From: Sphingobacterium alkalisoli
Lineage (GTDB): Bacteria; Bacteroidota; Bacteroidia; Sphingobacteriales; Sphingobacteriaceae
Length of the DNA: 64,000 nucleotides
Reading direction: 5' to 3'
Assembly: GCF_005049105.1 (NCBI RefSeq)
Contig: NZ_SUKA01000004.1
Coordinates: 124,001 to 188,000, forward strand
Below, piece by piece: positions 35,231 through 44,282 of this stretch. Each line of letters begins with the position of its first letter. Position 1 is the first letter of the stretch. The position numbers and the translations under genes were made by a program. The notes beneath the pieces are model-generated. The model worked only from the letters and a program-made list of their open reading frames with translations, was not told where the DNA came from and did no database searches.

Positions 35231-36328
35231 ATGAACAATATAGAAAAGATAGCCCTAACAAAAATAAAAGGCATCGGCCCTAAGTTGAGCCGGTTGCTGC
35301 TTGCGTACTGTGAAAGTGCGGAGTCCGTTTTTTCAAGTTCGAAAAAGCAACTCTTATCCATTCCTGGTATTGGTCCCGCTTCAGTGGATTCCATTCTCTC
35401 AAAAACCTCCCTAAAAGAAGCAGAGGAGGAGCTTAACTTCGTAGAAAAGCACAATATTCAAGTTCTATGGATAGAAGACGACAATTATCCTCAACGCTTA
35501 AAGCATTGCGAAGATGCCCCGATACTTTTATACTACAAAGGCGAAGGAAGCTTGAATCCGCAAAAAGCAGTCAGTATTGTGGGCACACGGAATGCGACCA
35601 GCTACGGAAACCGTATCTGTGAAGAATTAGTGCAGGATTTAAAAGATTTAGATGTACAAGTGATTAGCGGACTCGCTTACGGAATCGATGTGCATGCCCA
35701 TCGCCTCGCGGTAAAAAATGATTTGTCCACAATAGGAATATTAGGTCACGGCTTGGACAGGATCTATCCTGCAGCTCATCGCGACATTGCCTCCCGAATG
35801 ATTCAGCATGGTGGGTTACTGACTGAATTTCCATCAGGAACCAATCCTGATAGACAAAATTTTCCGATGCGTAATCGCATTATAGCTGGATTATCCGATG
35901 TCACAATCGTCATAGAGGCGGCTATAAAAGGAGGCGCATTAATCACTGCGGAAATTGCAAATACGTACAATAGGGATGTCTGCGCCTTTCCGGGACGAAT
36001 AGATCAAGAATACTCGGCCGGTTGCAATTACCTAATTAAAACCAATCGCGCACACCTTATTCGACATGCAGATGACCTCTGCTACTTGATGAATTGGGAG
36101 CGAACCGAAACCGTAATGCAAGCAAAACAGCTCACTATCTTACCGTCAAATCTGTCCAAAGACGAACAGAAAGTCTATAATTTTTTAAAAGAACACGAAC
36201 AGGCAACGATCGATGCAATTGCATTACATCTAGATTGGCCACAAAGCAAGCTAGCCATCATATTATTAGAAATGGAAATAAATAACCATCTCTTATCATT
36301 ACCCGGGAAAGTCTATAAATTAATATAG
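35231..36328 (+). CDS. dprA: DNA processing protein DprA (Smf)
   Basis: A protein of 365 aa. An N-terminal helix-hairpin-helix region (KIKGIGPKLSRLLLAY; LLSIPGIGPASVDSIL) covers about residues 12-60, and the Rossmann-like DprA core about 75-285: VSIVGTRNATSYGNRICEEL, then VISGLAYGIDVHAHRLAV, then LGHGLDRIYPAAHRDIA, TEFPSGTNPDRQNFPMRNRI and KGGALITAEIA. The C-terminal winged helix (residues 300-365) is present. DprA loads RecA on incoming single-stranded DNA in natural transformation; its presence does not prove competence. Confidence 0.97.
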   Translation: MNNIEKIALTKIKGIGPKLSRLLLAYCESAESVFSSSKKQLLSIPGIGPASVDSILSKTSLKEAEEELNFVEKHNIQVLWIEDDNYPQRLKHCEDAPILLYYKGEGSLNPQKAVSIVGTRNATSYGNRICEELVQDLKDLDVQVISGLAYGIDVHAHRLAVKNDLSTIGILGHGLDRIYPAAHRDIASRMIQHGGLLTEFPSGTNPDRQNFPMRNRIIAGLSDVTIVIEAAIKGGALITAEIANTYNRDVCAFPGRIDQEYSAGCNYLIKTNRAHLIRHADDLCYLMNWERTETVMQAKQLTILPSNLSKDEQKVYNFLKEHEQATIDAIALHLDWPQSKLAIILLEMEINNHLLSLPGKVYKLI

Positions 36329-36411
36329 CCCCCTTAATAAAGCAATACGATTCCGATAAAATATAATTTTTCCAAACTGACTATCAACCCACTAAGAGAT
36401 AAGTAGCAAAA

Positions 36412-36445
36412 TTGTTTTCAGAAACTAAAAATTTTGCTACTTTTG
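36412..36445 (+). promoter_or_regulatory. Promoter of the SRP RNA gene
   Basis: TACTTTTG (36438-36445) fits TAnnTTTG, and a TTG (36412-36414) lies 23 bases upstream. The RNA stem begins 4 bases after the -7 element, about where transcription should start. Confidence 0.6.
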
Positions 36446-36448
36446 TGG

Positions 36449-36551
36449 TGGGTAAGTCCTTTACGACCAGCTCCCATTGACTCCCCCAGGTTGGGAACAA
36501 AGCAAGGGTATTTGGTTGAGCGGTGCGATAAAGGGAGCTTGCCCATTTTTT
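36449..36551 (+). ncRNA. ffs: Signal recognition particle RNA, small bacterial type
   Basis: The terminal stem TGGGTAAG (36449-36456) pairs with CTTGCCCA (36538-36545), one G-U included, and a T-run (36546-36551) follows as terminator. In between is the domain IV signature CCAGGTTGGGAACAAAGCAA, that is AGG, a GGAA tetraloop region and AGCAA, which binds Ffh. Length of about 97 bases fits the small (4.5S-like) form. The assignment rests on these motifs and the stem; a covariance model was not run. It stands alone between dprA and the repeat copy B. Confidence 0.88.
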
Positions 36552-36784
36552 ATTTCTATTGAATTAGTCCTCTCTTTACCTATTATTATTTGCCTTCACA
36601 ATTCTAGTTTCAAAATTTCCAATTCTCCATTTAAGTCCGATAAAATCCGTTCAGATCCGTTATTACCTGCAGTAAACTTGGGTGTAACTCTGCTTAAATT
36701 GCGGCGTATTAAAGTAGGGGTAATAAAAACGAACCTATTTTTTATACAATTTTAAAATTTCCCATTTCACCGTCTTTCCGCCAC
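36552..36784. other. Non-coding stretch after the SRP RNA gene
   Basis: About 230 bp, AT-rich. I see no gene, hairpin or promoter that I can support here. Confidence 0.5.
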
Positions 36785-37225
36785 TCGCCGTGGCAAGGCT
36801 TTCTTCTTTTCTCCCAAAAGAAGCAAAAGTCGTCGCTGTGTCGGCTCGCCAGAACGGATCACCATTCCTGCTGTTGGCGACCCCCCAAGGCGACATTTGT
36901 CGGGCATGGAAGGATAGTGCTTTACTCTCAAATATTACTGTATACTTCAGCAGGATTTAAAAGGCCGACCTAGGTCGATGTAGCGTTAAGAAAGCTTTTG
37001 GATTTGCGTTAAGAACAGATCCCCGAAGTGAAACGTCTTGGAGCTGTTTAGTAAATCCAAAAGCTTTTAGCGTAACATTGACCAAGTCTTGGGTTTTGCT
37101 TCTTTTGGCCAAGCAAAAGAAGGAGAACCGCCCGCCGATGAGGGCAAAGAAATAAAATATGGATATTAATGGTTTCTAACACAATTTGGAATTAGCGAGC
37201 AACAAACTGTCTAAATTAATCCTTC
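36785..37225. repeat. Structured intergenic repeat, copy B (about 440 bp)
   Basis: Collinear with copy A (29256-29685). It contains the first hairpin CTTCTTTT/AAAAGAAG (36803-36823), GAAGCAAAAGTCGTCGCTGT, AAGGCGACATTTGTCG (36887-36902), the short palindrome CGAC-CTAG-GTCG (36966-36977), a long central stem AAAGCTTTTGGATTT with AAATCCAAAAGCTTT (36991-37005 and 37053-37067), a 3' hairpin CTTCTTTTG/CAAAAGAAG with a CAAG-bearing loop (37099-37122), and the end block TGTCTAAATTAATCCTTC (37208-37225). No open frame runs through it. Confidence 0.8.
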
Positions 37226-37369
37226 TTTAAAATCATCTTTCTGCTTTAAAGCTTTGCCTAATCCGGATCTCACTAAACGCAAATTTACTTAAGTTTGACT
37301 TTTTACTTTCTAGGTTTGACTTAACTAGGATATTTTTCGTTTATTTGTAGATCGAATGAACACGAACAT

Positions 37370-38212
37370 ATGAGTTGGTTTAAAAGAAATAAAGCAGGAA
37401 TTAATACTGCGACAGAAAATAAAAAAGAAGCGCCGGATGGCATGTGGAATAAATGTCCCGCATGTAAAAAACCACTTCTAAACTTGGAGCAGATCGAGAA
37501 TAATTACGTATGCCACTATTGCGATTACCATATCCGTATTGGTTCTGCAGCCTATTTCTCCATTTTATTTGACAACAATTACTTTACAGAGTTGTTCGCT
37601 AACTTAACAGCAGGTGATCCTTTAAATTTTGAAGACACGAAGTCTTACAAAGACAGGTTAGTGGAAAGCCAGGCAAAAACAGGACTAAAAGACGCTATAC
37701 GTTGCGCACATGGTAAAATGGAAGGTCAAGATTTAGTGATTGCCTGCATGGATTTCACCTTTATTGGTGGATCTATGGGATCAGTCGTAGGTGAAAAAAT
37801 AGCTCGTTCAATCGACTACTGTATTGAACATAAAATCCCATTCATGTTAATCTCCAAGTCTGGAGGAGCCCGTATGATGGAAGCTGCATTCTCTTTAATG
37901 CAAATGGCAAAAACATCCGCAAAATTGGCCTTATTGAGCCAAGCGAAACTGCCTTATATCTGTTTATTGACAGACCCTACCACCGGAGGTGTTACCGCAT
38001 CGTATGCTATGCTGGGCGATATTAACATTGCCGAGCCCGGAGCATTAATCGGTTTTGCTGGACCTCGGGTTATTAAAGAAACGATCAAGAAAGACCTTCC
38101 TAAAGGTTTTCAAACCTCCGAATTTGTTAAAGAACACGGTTTCTTAGACTTTATCGTAGACCGGAGACAACTTAAGCAAAAAGTGGCGACATTCTTAAAG
38201 TTGGTTGGATAA
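37370..38212 (+). CDS. accD: Acetyl-CoA carboxylase carboxyltransferase subunit beta
   Basis: A protein of 280 aa. A zinc ribbon with cysteines at residues 29, 32, 48 and 51 (KCPACKK ... VCHYCDY) is followed by the crotonase-like carboxyltransferase domain: [20 protein letters not shown] near 132, [20 protein letters not shown] near 165, and [17 protein letters not shown] near 205, with FAGPRVI further on. With AccA it moves the carboxyl group from biotin to acetyl-CoA, the first step of fatty-acid synthesis. It is about 20 residues shorter than the E. coli protein, which is normal in Bacteroidota. Confidence 0.97.
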   Translation: MSWFKRNKAGINTATENKKEAPDGMWNKCPACKKPLLNLEQIENNYVCHYCDYHIRIGSAAYFSILFDNNYFTELFANLTAGDPLNFEDTKSYKDRLVESQAKTGLKDAIRCAHGKMEGQDLVIACMDFTFIGGSMGSVVGEKIARSIDYCIEHKIPFMLISKSGGARMMEAAFSLMQMAKTSAKLALLSQAKLPYICLLTDPTTGGVTASYAMLGDINIAEPGALIGFAGPRVIKETIKKDLPKGFQTSEFVKEHGFLDFIVDRRQLKQKVATFLKLVG

Positions 38213-38217
38213 AATAT

Positions 38218-38247
38218 AAAAATGCGCTTTTAATAAAGCGCATTTTT
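38218..38247. terminator. Bidirectional terminator, accD / 114-aa gene
   Basis: The stem AAAAATGCGCTTT (38218-38230) with AAAGCGCATTTTT (38235-38247) and a 4-base loop has T-runs on both strands. It lies between two convergent genes. Confidence 0.9.
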
Positions 38248-38258
38248 ATATTAAAAGA

Positions 38259-38603
38259 TTACAAATAATACCAAAAAGACCATATTTTTCTTCTCTTTAA
38301 ATACTTCCTATTTCTTTCATTTTGATAAGCTTCTCTTTCGAAGGAAATATTTAGATACGCTTGGCGAAAATGTCTATGTTTCAAAAAACGGAACGAAAAT
38401 TCGATTAAATACCATACATAGAAGGGAACAATCAACAACTCTATAGCCTGTGCTAGGTGAATTCGCTCATGATTCATTAAAATCTCATCGTCTTTTAAGG
38501 CGTTGTGATTGAGGAAAACAAATGGAAATATGGTTATCGCACTTGCCTTTCCCAGCGAAAAGAAACCTGTCCAAAATTTACTTGCAATGATAATACCTTT
38601 CAT
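38259..38603 (-). CDS. Small membrane protein with HExxH motif, 114 aa
   Basis: The protein has a hydrophobic stretch at about residues 18-32, then NHERIHLAQAIELL with HExxH at residues 45-49, a second hydrophobic stretch at about 56-70, and FEREAY (E89, E91) in a conserved-looking position that could give the third zinc ligand. The layout resembles a minimal membrane metallopeptidase core. I recall similar short proteins in other Bacteroidota annotated only as hypothetical. It shares a bidirectional terminator with accD and is divergent from the MerR-type gene. Protease activity is inference from the motif only. Confidence 0.8.
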   Translation of the reverse strand: MKGIIIASKFWTGFFSLGKASAITIFPFVFLNHNALKDDEILMNHERIHLAQAIELLIVPFYVWYLIEFSFRFLKHRHFRQAYLNISFEREAYQNERNRKYLKRRKIWSFWYYL

Positions 38604-38667
38604 TAATTATATTGTATCGAATAACCTATGCAGTTTTACACAACTTTTTAAATTGAAACTTAGATTG

Positions 38668-38675
38668 TATATTTG
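38668..38675 (+). promoter_or_regulatory. Candidate -7 element for the MerR-type gene
   Basis: TATATTTG fits TAnnTTTG, 20 bp before the ATG at 38696. Confidence 0.45.
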
Positions 38676-38695
38676 TTATACTAATATAAAAAAGC

Positions 38696-39031
38696 ATGCC
38701 ATATAAAGAGCGCGAAATAAACAAATTGTATTACACTATGGGTGAAGTTACTGAAATGTTTGATGTAAACGCCTCCCAAATACGTTTTTATGAGCGCGAA
38801 TTTGATATTCTCCAACCTAAAAAAAATAAGAAAGGCAACCGTCTTTTTACACAGGAAGACATCTCCAACCTTAAGATTATTTTTAATTTGGTAAAGGAAA
38901 AGGGTTATACCCTACAGGGCGCACGAGAGTTTTTACGAACAAATAAAAACGAAGCAAAAGAAAATCAGCGTGTTGTTGATTCTCTAGAGCGCTTGAAATC
39001 ATTCCTTTTAGAAGTAAGGGACAGTCTATAA
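38696..39031 (+). CDS. MerR-family transcriptional regulator
   Basis: A protein of 111 aa with a winged-helix MerR domain at about residues 10-80: YYTMGEVTEMFDVNASQIRF, then YEREFDILQPKKNKKGNRLF, then TQEDISNLKIIFNLVKEKGY, followed by a short coiled-coil dimer helix. There is no effector-binding domain and no cysteine for metal sensing. Proteins of this short form are common in Bacteroidota near core genes; the target is not evident. Confidence 0.93.
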   Translation: MPYKEREINKLYYTMGEVTEMFDVNASQIRFYEREFDILQPKKNKKGNRLFTQEDISNLKIIFNLVKEKGYTLQGAREFLRTNKNEAKENQRVVDSLERLKSFLLEVRDSL

Positions 39032-39037
39032 TAAATT

Positions 39038-39532
39038 TCACCTCCCTGATAACTCGATAACTTCCAGATTCTCTATCTTATTACTATTTATATCGAAACG
39101 CATCAATGTCCGCACCTGATGCCACCCTTGCTTACCCGCAGCTCCAGGATTGAGGTGTAATAGTTGCAGCTTGGGATCATACTGTACTTTAAGAATATGA
39201 GAGTGTCCGCAAATAAATAACTTTGGAGGATTGCGCACGATTTCAGATTTTATACGTGGCGCATATTTACCGGGATAGCCTCCTATATGAGTCATCCATA
39301 CATCTACCTCTTCACAATCGAACCGCAGGTGCTCCGGACATGTCAATTGCACATCTTTTCCATCAATATTTCCGAATACACCCCGAAAAGGTTTAAAACC
39401 TGCCAGTGTATCTACAATTTCAATAGATCCAAAATCGCCAGCATGCCATATCTCATCACACGAATCAAAATAATTAAAAACAGCCTCGTCTAAATAACTG
39501 TGCGTATCCGAAAGTAAACCAATTTTTTTCAT
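39038..39532 (-). CDS. YfcE/MJ0936-type metallophosphoesterase
   Basis: A protein of 164 aa. The calcineurin-like motifs are in order: SDTH at residues 8-11, HAGDFGS near 31-37, GNIDGK near 54-59, MTHIGGYPG near 80, and the GHSH motif near 109-112. These bind two metal ions. The family hydrolyses phosphodiesters, in vitro often bis-p-nitrophenyl phosphate; the natural substrate is unknown. The start has a normal MKKIGLLSDTH opening. It is convergent with the MerR-type gene (6 bp gap). Confidence 0.93.
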   Translation of the reverse strand: MKKIGLLSDTHSYLDEAVFNYFDSCDEIWHAGDFGSIEIVDTLAGFKPFRGVFGNIDGKDVQLTCPEHLRFDCEEVDVWMTHIGGYPGKYAPRIKSEIVRNPPKLFICGHSHILKVQYDPKLQLLHLNPGAAGKQGWHQVRTLMRFDINSNKIENLEVIELSGR

Positions 39533-39638
39533 TTAATAATCTGATATATTCTCCTTGTTCCTTACCCACCTTCGTACTATTTCTGTGCGGGGTTTTAAAT
39601 GTTCATAAAACTTGATTTATACATTGTTCCCTCATATC

Positions 39639-40346
39639 TCAAAATGCTAAAAAGAAATCTCGCAATAAATCCCTGTAGGATTGGCTATATACACCTTTAT
39701 CGTCATAGATAATAAGAGTAGTACGAATCAACTTATGGGGCATACCTTTGGTCAACGAGATAATAGAACGTATATATTCGGTATTGGAATAGGATTTAAC
39801 CCTTACTTCTTCTACGAGCACAAGACCGACCGCCCTTGCCATATCCGCAACCTCCATGGCCAATTCACAGGGCAATATGAGCTGAAGGATGCCATTTTCC
39901 TTCAAGGCCCCGGCACTGAAACTAGCCATAGCTTGGAAAAACGTATGATCCGTATGACGGGCTAACTTTTTACGATCATTCGTATTATGAAGTGAATTGA
40001 CATAAAAGGGCGGATTACTGACAATCAGATCATATTTCCCTTTTGCTGCGATGGCCTCAAAGGAACCTTGTATCGTATTCAACCTTCCTGAAAATGATGA
40101 GCAAGAAAAATTAGAATGTGCACGTTCTGCCGCTTGGGCATCAATCTCTACGGCATCTATTCTCGCTGTATCAAATCGCTGCGCTAACATTAATGCAATA
40201 ACACCTGTACCCGTACCAATGTCTAAGATGTGTTCAGGATGAGGGTGCTGCGCAAGTGCACCGAGCAAAACACCATCGGTATTAATCTTCATTGCACAGC
40301 CCGACTGTTCTACCTCAAACCTTTTGAAACGAAATATAGACCCCAT
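39639..40346 (-). CDS. trmN6: tRNA1(Val) adenine-37 N6-methyltransferase
   Basis: A protein of 235 aa. It has MGSIFRFKRFEVEQSGCAMK at the start, INTDGVLLGALA near 22, the SAM motif ILDIGTGTGVIALMLAQRFD near 40-59, and the catalytic NPPF motif (LIVSNPPFYVN) near 105-115, which marks N6-adenine methyltransferases. This is the YfiC/TrmN6 family. The frame starts with a GTG at 40352, but the ATG two codons later is preferred. Confidence 0.94.
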   Translation of the reverse strand: MGSIFRFKRFEVEQSGCAMKINTDGVLLGALAQHPHPEHILDIGTGTGVIALMLAQRFDTARIDAVEIDAQAAERAHSNFSCSSFSGRLNTIQGSFEAIAAKGKYDLIVSNPPFYVNSLHNTNDRKKLARHTDHTFFQAMASFSAGALKENGILQLILPCELAMEVADMARAVGLVLVEEVRVKSYSNTEYIRSIISLTKGMPHKLIRTTLIIYDDKGVYSQSYRDLLRDFFLAF

Positions 40347-40420
40347 TCCCACAAATCTAGTTAATTTTTAAGTTGAACTTCCTGAAAATTATATTTACTT
40401 TAGGCCAAAATCAATACATT

Positions 40421-41554
40421 ATGTTGCATATCGCCAAGGTTCTTTTCGCTCTCATTCTCTTATCCAGCTTTTGCAACTATTCATATGCGCAGTCATCTTG
40501 TGAAGAAATTACCACAGCTTCTCTACAAAAGCTAACACCATTGTTGGAACAAAATGATTTTTCGAAGATTGAATCGATTATAAGCACATTGGAAAGTGTA
40601 TGTGGAAAGAGTGAATTTACATCACGCCTTAAACTTATCAGACGATTGATCCTAAAGGAAGATACAGAGCGGGAACTCGCCACCTATCTCGACAACCACT
40701 ACGACGAAATACTAACATACAGATACGACAACGCGGCAGAAAAAAATTTCGCCAGTATATATATGAAAGACAAGGAGTCGTTTCACTTTATCCCATTAAA
40801 CCATGCCGTAGATTCGCTTATAAAACTCAAAGCCACCGCCTTATTGAATTCTCCAAGTTATACACTTACGGAGCGAGAGGAGGCGATTAGCTTATTATTT
40901 GCCGACAACATAGATGCATTCTATGTGCAGCTCAACCGTCAACCTAAGCGGCAGCCGGCAGTACAGGTCTACCAAGAATTGGAATCGAATAAACAGCGTA
41001 CCGGATTTGCTATATATGCCGGTGCTTTTGGAACGGTGGGTAAAAATAGTACGTTTGCCACCTCCCCCTCTTTTGGCGCTTCTGTGATGTCCCCCCTGGC
41101 AAACCAATTCGTCTTTGAACTCGCCATTAAATTTAGGTTAAACACAAATGACAACTATTTTGAATTTAACGACAACGGTGTTGTTAAAGACATCAACTCT
41201 TCTTCCAGTTTCTTTTTTGGAGGTACGGCGGGATACAAGGCCCTGGACAACGGACCCTGGATTATTCTTCCAAAAGTAGGAGCCGGATTTGGTTTTATTA
41301 ACACTGGACTATCTGAAACTACCTTTTACGATGGAGATTACTACGAGGAGGGAAATAGTTCTTCCGGCATTCAATACAACAATGCGAATACCTTCCATAC
41401 ATTTCTAGGCCTATCGGTAATGAGACACGTAAAAGGCAGAAAATTCGTTGGGCTCGAAGCAGGCTATCATTATATTCCCTACAATTGGGATGAGGATCTG
41501 ATTACGCCCATACAACCTCGTTATTGGAGTCTAGAATTGTTTCTTAAACTATAA
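40421..41554 (+). CDS. Hypothetical envelope protein, probable beta-barrel C-terminus
   Basis: A protein of 377 aa. A signal peptide (MLHIAKVLFALILLSSFCNY, cleaved after SYAQ) precedes a helical N-terminal half (residues 25-190) and a C-terminal half rich in alternating aromatic/glycine strands (GFAIYAGAFGTVG, FVFELAIKFRLN, FFFGGTAGYKAL, ending RYWSLELFLKL), typical of small outer-membrane barrels. I do not recognise the family. The frame extends upstream to a TTG at 40373; the ATG at 40421 puts the signal peptide at the start. It diverges from trmN6. Confidence 0.8.
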   Translation: MLHIAKVLFALILLSSFCNYSYAQSSCEEITTASLQKLTPLLEQNDFSKIESIISTLESVCGKSEFTSRLKLIRRLILKEDTERELATYLDNHYDEILTYRYDNAAEKNFASIYMKDKESFHFIPLNHAVDSLIKLKATALLNSPSYTLTEREEAISLLFADNIDAFYVQLNRQPKRQPAVQVYQELESNKQRTGFAIYAGAFGTVGKNSTFATSPSFGASVMSPLANQFVFELAIKFRLNTNDNYFEFNDNGVVKDINSSSSFFFGGTAGYKALDNGPWIILPKVGAGFGFINTGLSETTFYDGDYYEEGNSSSGIQYNNANTFHTFLGLSVMRHVKGRKFVGLEAGYHYIPYNWDEDLITPIQPRYWSLELFLKL

Positions 41555-41570
41555 ATAAACACATTAAAAA

Positions 41571-44177
41571 CTAATTCTTTAGCAGCCGCTGAATCTCATC
41601 CAATTTCATCAATGCTTCAACGGGTGTCAAGGTGTTAACATCTAAGTTATTCAGCATATCCCTTATTTTTTCAAGCACTGGGTCATCAATTGCGAACATC
41701 TGTAGTTGATAGGCCTGTTTTTGAATTTTGCGCATGCTATCTTTTATCTTCTCTCCGCCGGTTCGCTCCTGCTCCAAGCGTTTCAAAATTTCATTTGCAC
41801 GACCGATCAACCGCGGTGGCATACCTGCAAGTTTGGCTACATGGATACCAAAACTATGTTCGGATCCACCGGGCATAAGCTTACGTAAGAAAATGACCTT
41901 GTTATTAATCTCTTTTACGGTAACATTAAAGTTCTTCACACGTGGCATGGATGTACTTAACTCGTTCAATTCGTGATAATGCGTAGCAAATAACGTTTTG
42001 GCCCGTGCAGTTGGATGGTTGTGCAAAAACTCGGCGATCGCCCAGGCGATGGAAATACCATCATATGTGCTGGTACCACGACCAATTTCATCCAGCAAAA
42101 TCAGGCTACGATCCGATAAGTTGTTCATAATGCTGGCCGTCTCATTCATTTCTACCATGAACGTAGACTCACCGGACGACAAATTATCTGAAGCGCCTAC
42201 ACGGGTAAAGATTTTATCGACTAATCCTATGTACGCCTCTTTAGCAGGGACGAACGAACCGATCTGTGCCATTAAGACAATCAGACCTGTCTGGCGCAAT
42301 AACGCAGACTTACCTGCCATATTGGGTCCGGTAATAATGATAATTTGCTGCGTATCGGGATCCAAATACGTATCATTGGTAATGTAATCTTCTCCGATTG
42401 GAAGATTCCGTTCAATAACAGGATGACGTCCTCCTTTGATATCTAACAGCCTATCCTCCGTAATTTCTGGCTTAACATAGTAGTTCTTATCTGCAATAAC
42501 TGCAAAATTAAGTAAGACATCTAATTTAGCAATCAATTGCGCATTCAGCTGAATAGGCTTTATATAAGCTGCTATTGCCACTAACAATTCGGCATATAGT
42601 CGGTTCTCGATGACCTGAATTTTTTCCTCAGCACCTAAAATCTGATCTTCGTATTCTTTTAGCTCTTCCGTGATATAACGTTCGGCGTTGACCAGGGTTT
42701 GTTTCCGAATCCAACCTTCCGGCACTTTATCCTTATGCGTATTAGTCACCTCAAGATAATATCCGAATACATTATTAAAGGCAATTTTTAAGGAAGGGAT
42801 ACCTGTCAGCTCGGCCTCTCTACGTTGTATTTCTAACAAATAATCCTTCCCACCGAACGCCACACGCCTCAATTTATCCAGATCGGCATCAATACCATCT
42901 GCCATTACATTACCCTTATTCAAGGCGACTGGGGGTTCGGAAAAAACCTCCTTTTCGATTTTATCCCGAATAATCGAACAGGCATTCAGTTGTTCGGAAA
43001 TAATCCGTAACGATTCGGATTCAGATACGTTTGTAAGCTCCTTTAGCTTCTCGATAGCAAACAGCGAGCGTTTAAGTTGTATGATTTCACGAGGATTTGC
43101 TTTTTGAAGACCTATCTTACTGATCAGCCTTTCCAAATCCCCTACTAATTTAATCTCCCGAATCAGCTCATCCCGCAGCTCCCGATTCTGGTGGAAGTAC
43201 TCTACTACATTCAGCCGTTCCTCAATGGATTTCCTATCTTTCAACGGCATTACAATCCATCGTTTGAGCAAACGCGCTCCCATTGGAGAAGATGTATCGT
43301 CCAACACATCGGATAATGTAATTGCATTTTCATTGGCCGAACCGATTAGCTCAAGGTTTCGAATCGTAAACCGATCCAGCCACATATAGCGATCCTCCTC
43401 TATACGCGATATATTGGAGATATGCTGTAGGTTACGGTGTTCTGTTTCATTTAAGTAGTGTAATGCGACACCCGCCGAAATAATACCCAACGGCATCCGG
43501 TCAATGCCAAAACCCTTCATAGAAATGATTTCAAAATGCTTTTGAAGCGCTTCCTCGGCGTAATCTCCTGTATAGGGCCATTCATCCAATAGGTAGGTAT
43601 AGTAGGAGTTACCAAAATGTGCGATAAACTCTTTATTCTGCTTTTTAGGCATAATGACTTCAGTAGGTTTAAACCCCTGCAGTAGTTTGTCAATATAGCT
43701 GATGCTACCTTGTGCGACCAGAAATTCTCCAGTTGATATATCTAAGAACGCTACCCCTACCTGCGTTTTGTCTATAAATAAGGAAGCGAGGTAATTGTTC
43801 GATTTTTGATGGACGATATTATCATTATATGACACGCCCGGTGTTACTAACTCCGTGACGCCACGTTTTACGATGGTCTTGGTTTGCTTCGGATCCTCTA
43901 GCTGATCACAGATGGCTACCCGCTGACCGGCACGCACCAGCTTGGGCAAATACGTTTCCAACGAATGGTGCGGAAAACCCGCTAGTGCTGTTTCTGATTC
44001 GCTCCCATTCCCCCTCTTGGTTAATACAATTCCCAGGATGCCCGCCGCCTTCACCGCGTCTTCACCAAAAGTCTCATAAAAATCACCGACCCTAAACAGC
44101 AGTAAGGTACCCGGATATTTGGTCTTAATACTGTTATACTGCTGCATTAATGGAGTTTCCTTCTTTGCTTTTGCCAA
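41571..44177 (-). CDS. mutS: DNA mismatch repair protein MutS
   Basis: A protein of 868 aa. It has the mismatch-sensing F-x-E at residues 33-35 (GDFYETF), the clamp and lever domains in the middle, the Walker A motif [13 protein letters not shown] near 608, Walker [17 protein letters not shown] near 685, and the C-terminal dimer helix. The start is probably a TTG at 44177, giving (M)[14 protein letters not shown], which is how Bacteroidota MutS proteins usually begin; the next ATG, at 44147, would cut off this block. A TAnnTTTG element at 44211-44218 also rules out the longer frame to 44213. Part of the MutS/MutL repair pathway. Confidence 0.96.
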   Translation of the reverse strand: MAKAKKETPLMQQYNSIKTKYPGTLLLFRVGDFYETFGEDAVKAAGILGIVLTKRGNGSESETALAGFPHHSLETYLPKLVRAGQRVAICDQLEDPKQTKTIVKRGVTELVTPGVSYNDNIVHQKSNNYLASLFIDKTQVGVAFLDISTGEFLVAQGSISYIDKLLQGFKPTEVIMPKKQNKEFIAHFGNSYYTYLLDEWPYTGDYAEEALQKHFEIISMKGFGIDRMPLGIISAGVALHYLNETEHRNLQHISNISRIEEDRYMWLDRFTIRNLELIGSANENAITLSDVLDDTSSPMGARLLKRWIVMPLKDRKSIEERLNVVEYFHQNRELRDELIREIKLVGDLERLISKIGLQKANPREIIQLKRSLFAIEKLKELTNVSESESLRIISEQLNACSIIRDKIEKEVFSEPPVALNKGNVMADGIDADLDKLRRVAFGGKDYLLEIQRREAELTGIPSLKIAFNNVFGYYLEVTNTHKDKVPEGWIRKQTLVNAERYITEELKEYEDQILGAEEKIQVIENRLYAELLVAIAAYIKPIQLNAQLIAKLDVLLNFAVIADKNYYVKPEITEDRLLDIKGGRHPVIERNLPIGEDYITNDTYLDPDTQQIIIITGPNMAGKSALLRQTGLIVLMAQIGSFVPAKEAYIGLVDKIFTRVGASDNLSSGESTFMVEMNETASIMNNLSDRSLILLDEIGRGTSTYDGISIAWAIAEFLHNHPTARAKTLFATHYHELNELSTSMPRVKNFNVTVKEINNKVIFLRKLMPGGSEHSFGIHVAKLAGMPPRLIGRANEILKRLEQERTGGEKIKDSMRKIQKQAYQLQMFAIDDPVLEKIRDMLNNLDVNTLTPVEALMKLDEIQRLLKN

Positions 44178-44210
44178 TGGTGCTGTGGTTTTAGTAAGTT
44201 GTAAAAATAA

Positions 44211-44218
44211 CAAAGTTA
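44211..44218 (-). promoter_or_regulatory. Candidate -7 element for mutS
   Basis: The minus strand reads TAACTTTG, fitting TAnnTTTG, 33 bp before the TTG start at 44177. Confidence 0.45.
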
Positions 44219-44255
44219 CTTACATTTTTTCTAAATTATTAGCTATAAAATTAGT

Positions 44256-44263
44256 TAGTTTTG
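44256..44263 (+). promoter_or_regulatory. Candidate -7 element for mtgA
   Basis: TAGTTTTG fits TAnnTTTG, 19 bp before the mtgA ATG at 44283. It forms a divergent pair with the mutS element. Confidence 0.45.
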
Positions 44264-44282
44264 TTGATCAAAAAAAAGTCCG

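Noticed and set aside
35131..35454. Upstream extension of the 76-aa gene
   Set aside because: It is antisense to the conserved helix-hairpin-helix part of dprA and lies upstream of a good promoter for the short form.
36477..36755. Open frame of 92 aa starting inside the SRP RNA gene
   Set aside because: It starts with TTG inside the conserved domain IV region of the RNA, has no recognisable protein pattern and continues into AT-rich non-coding DNA.
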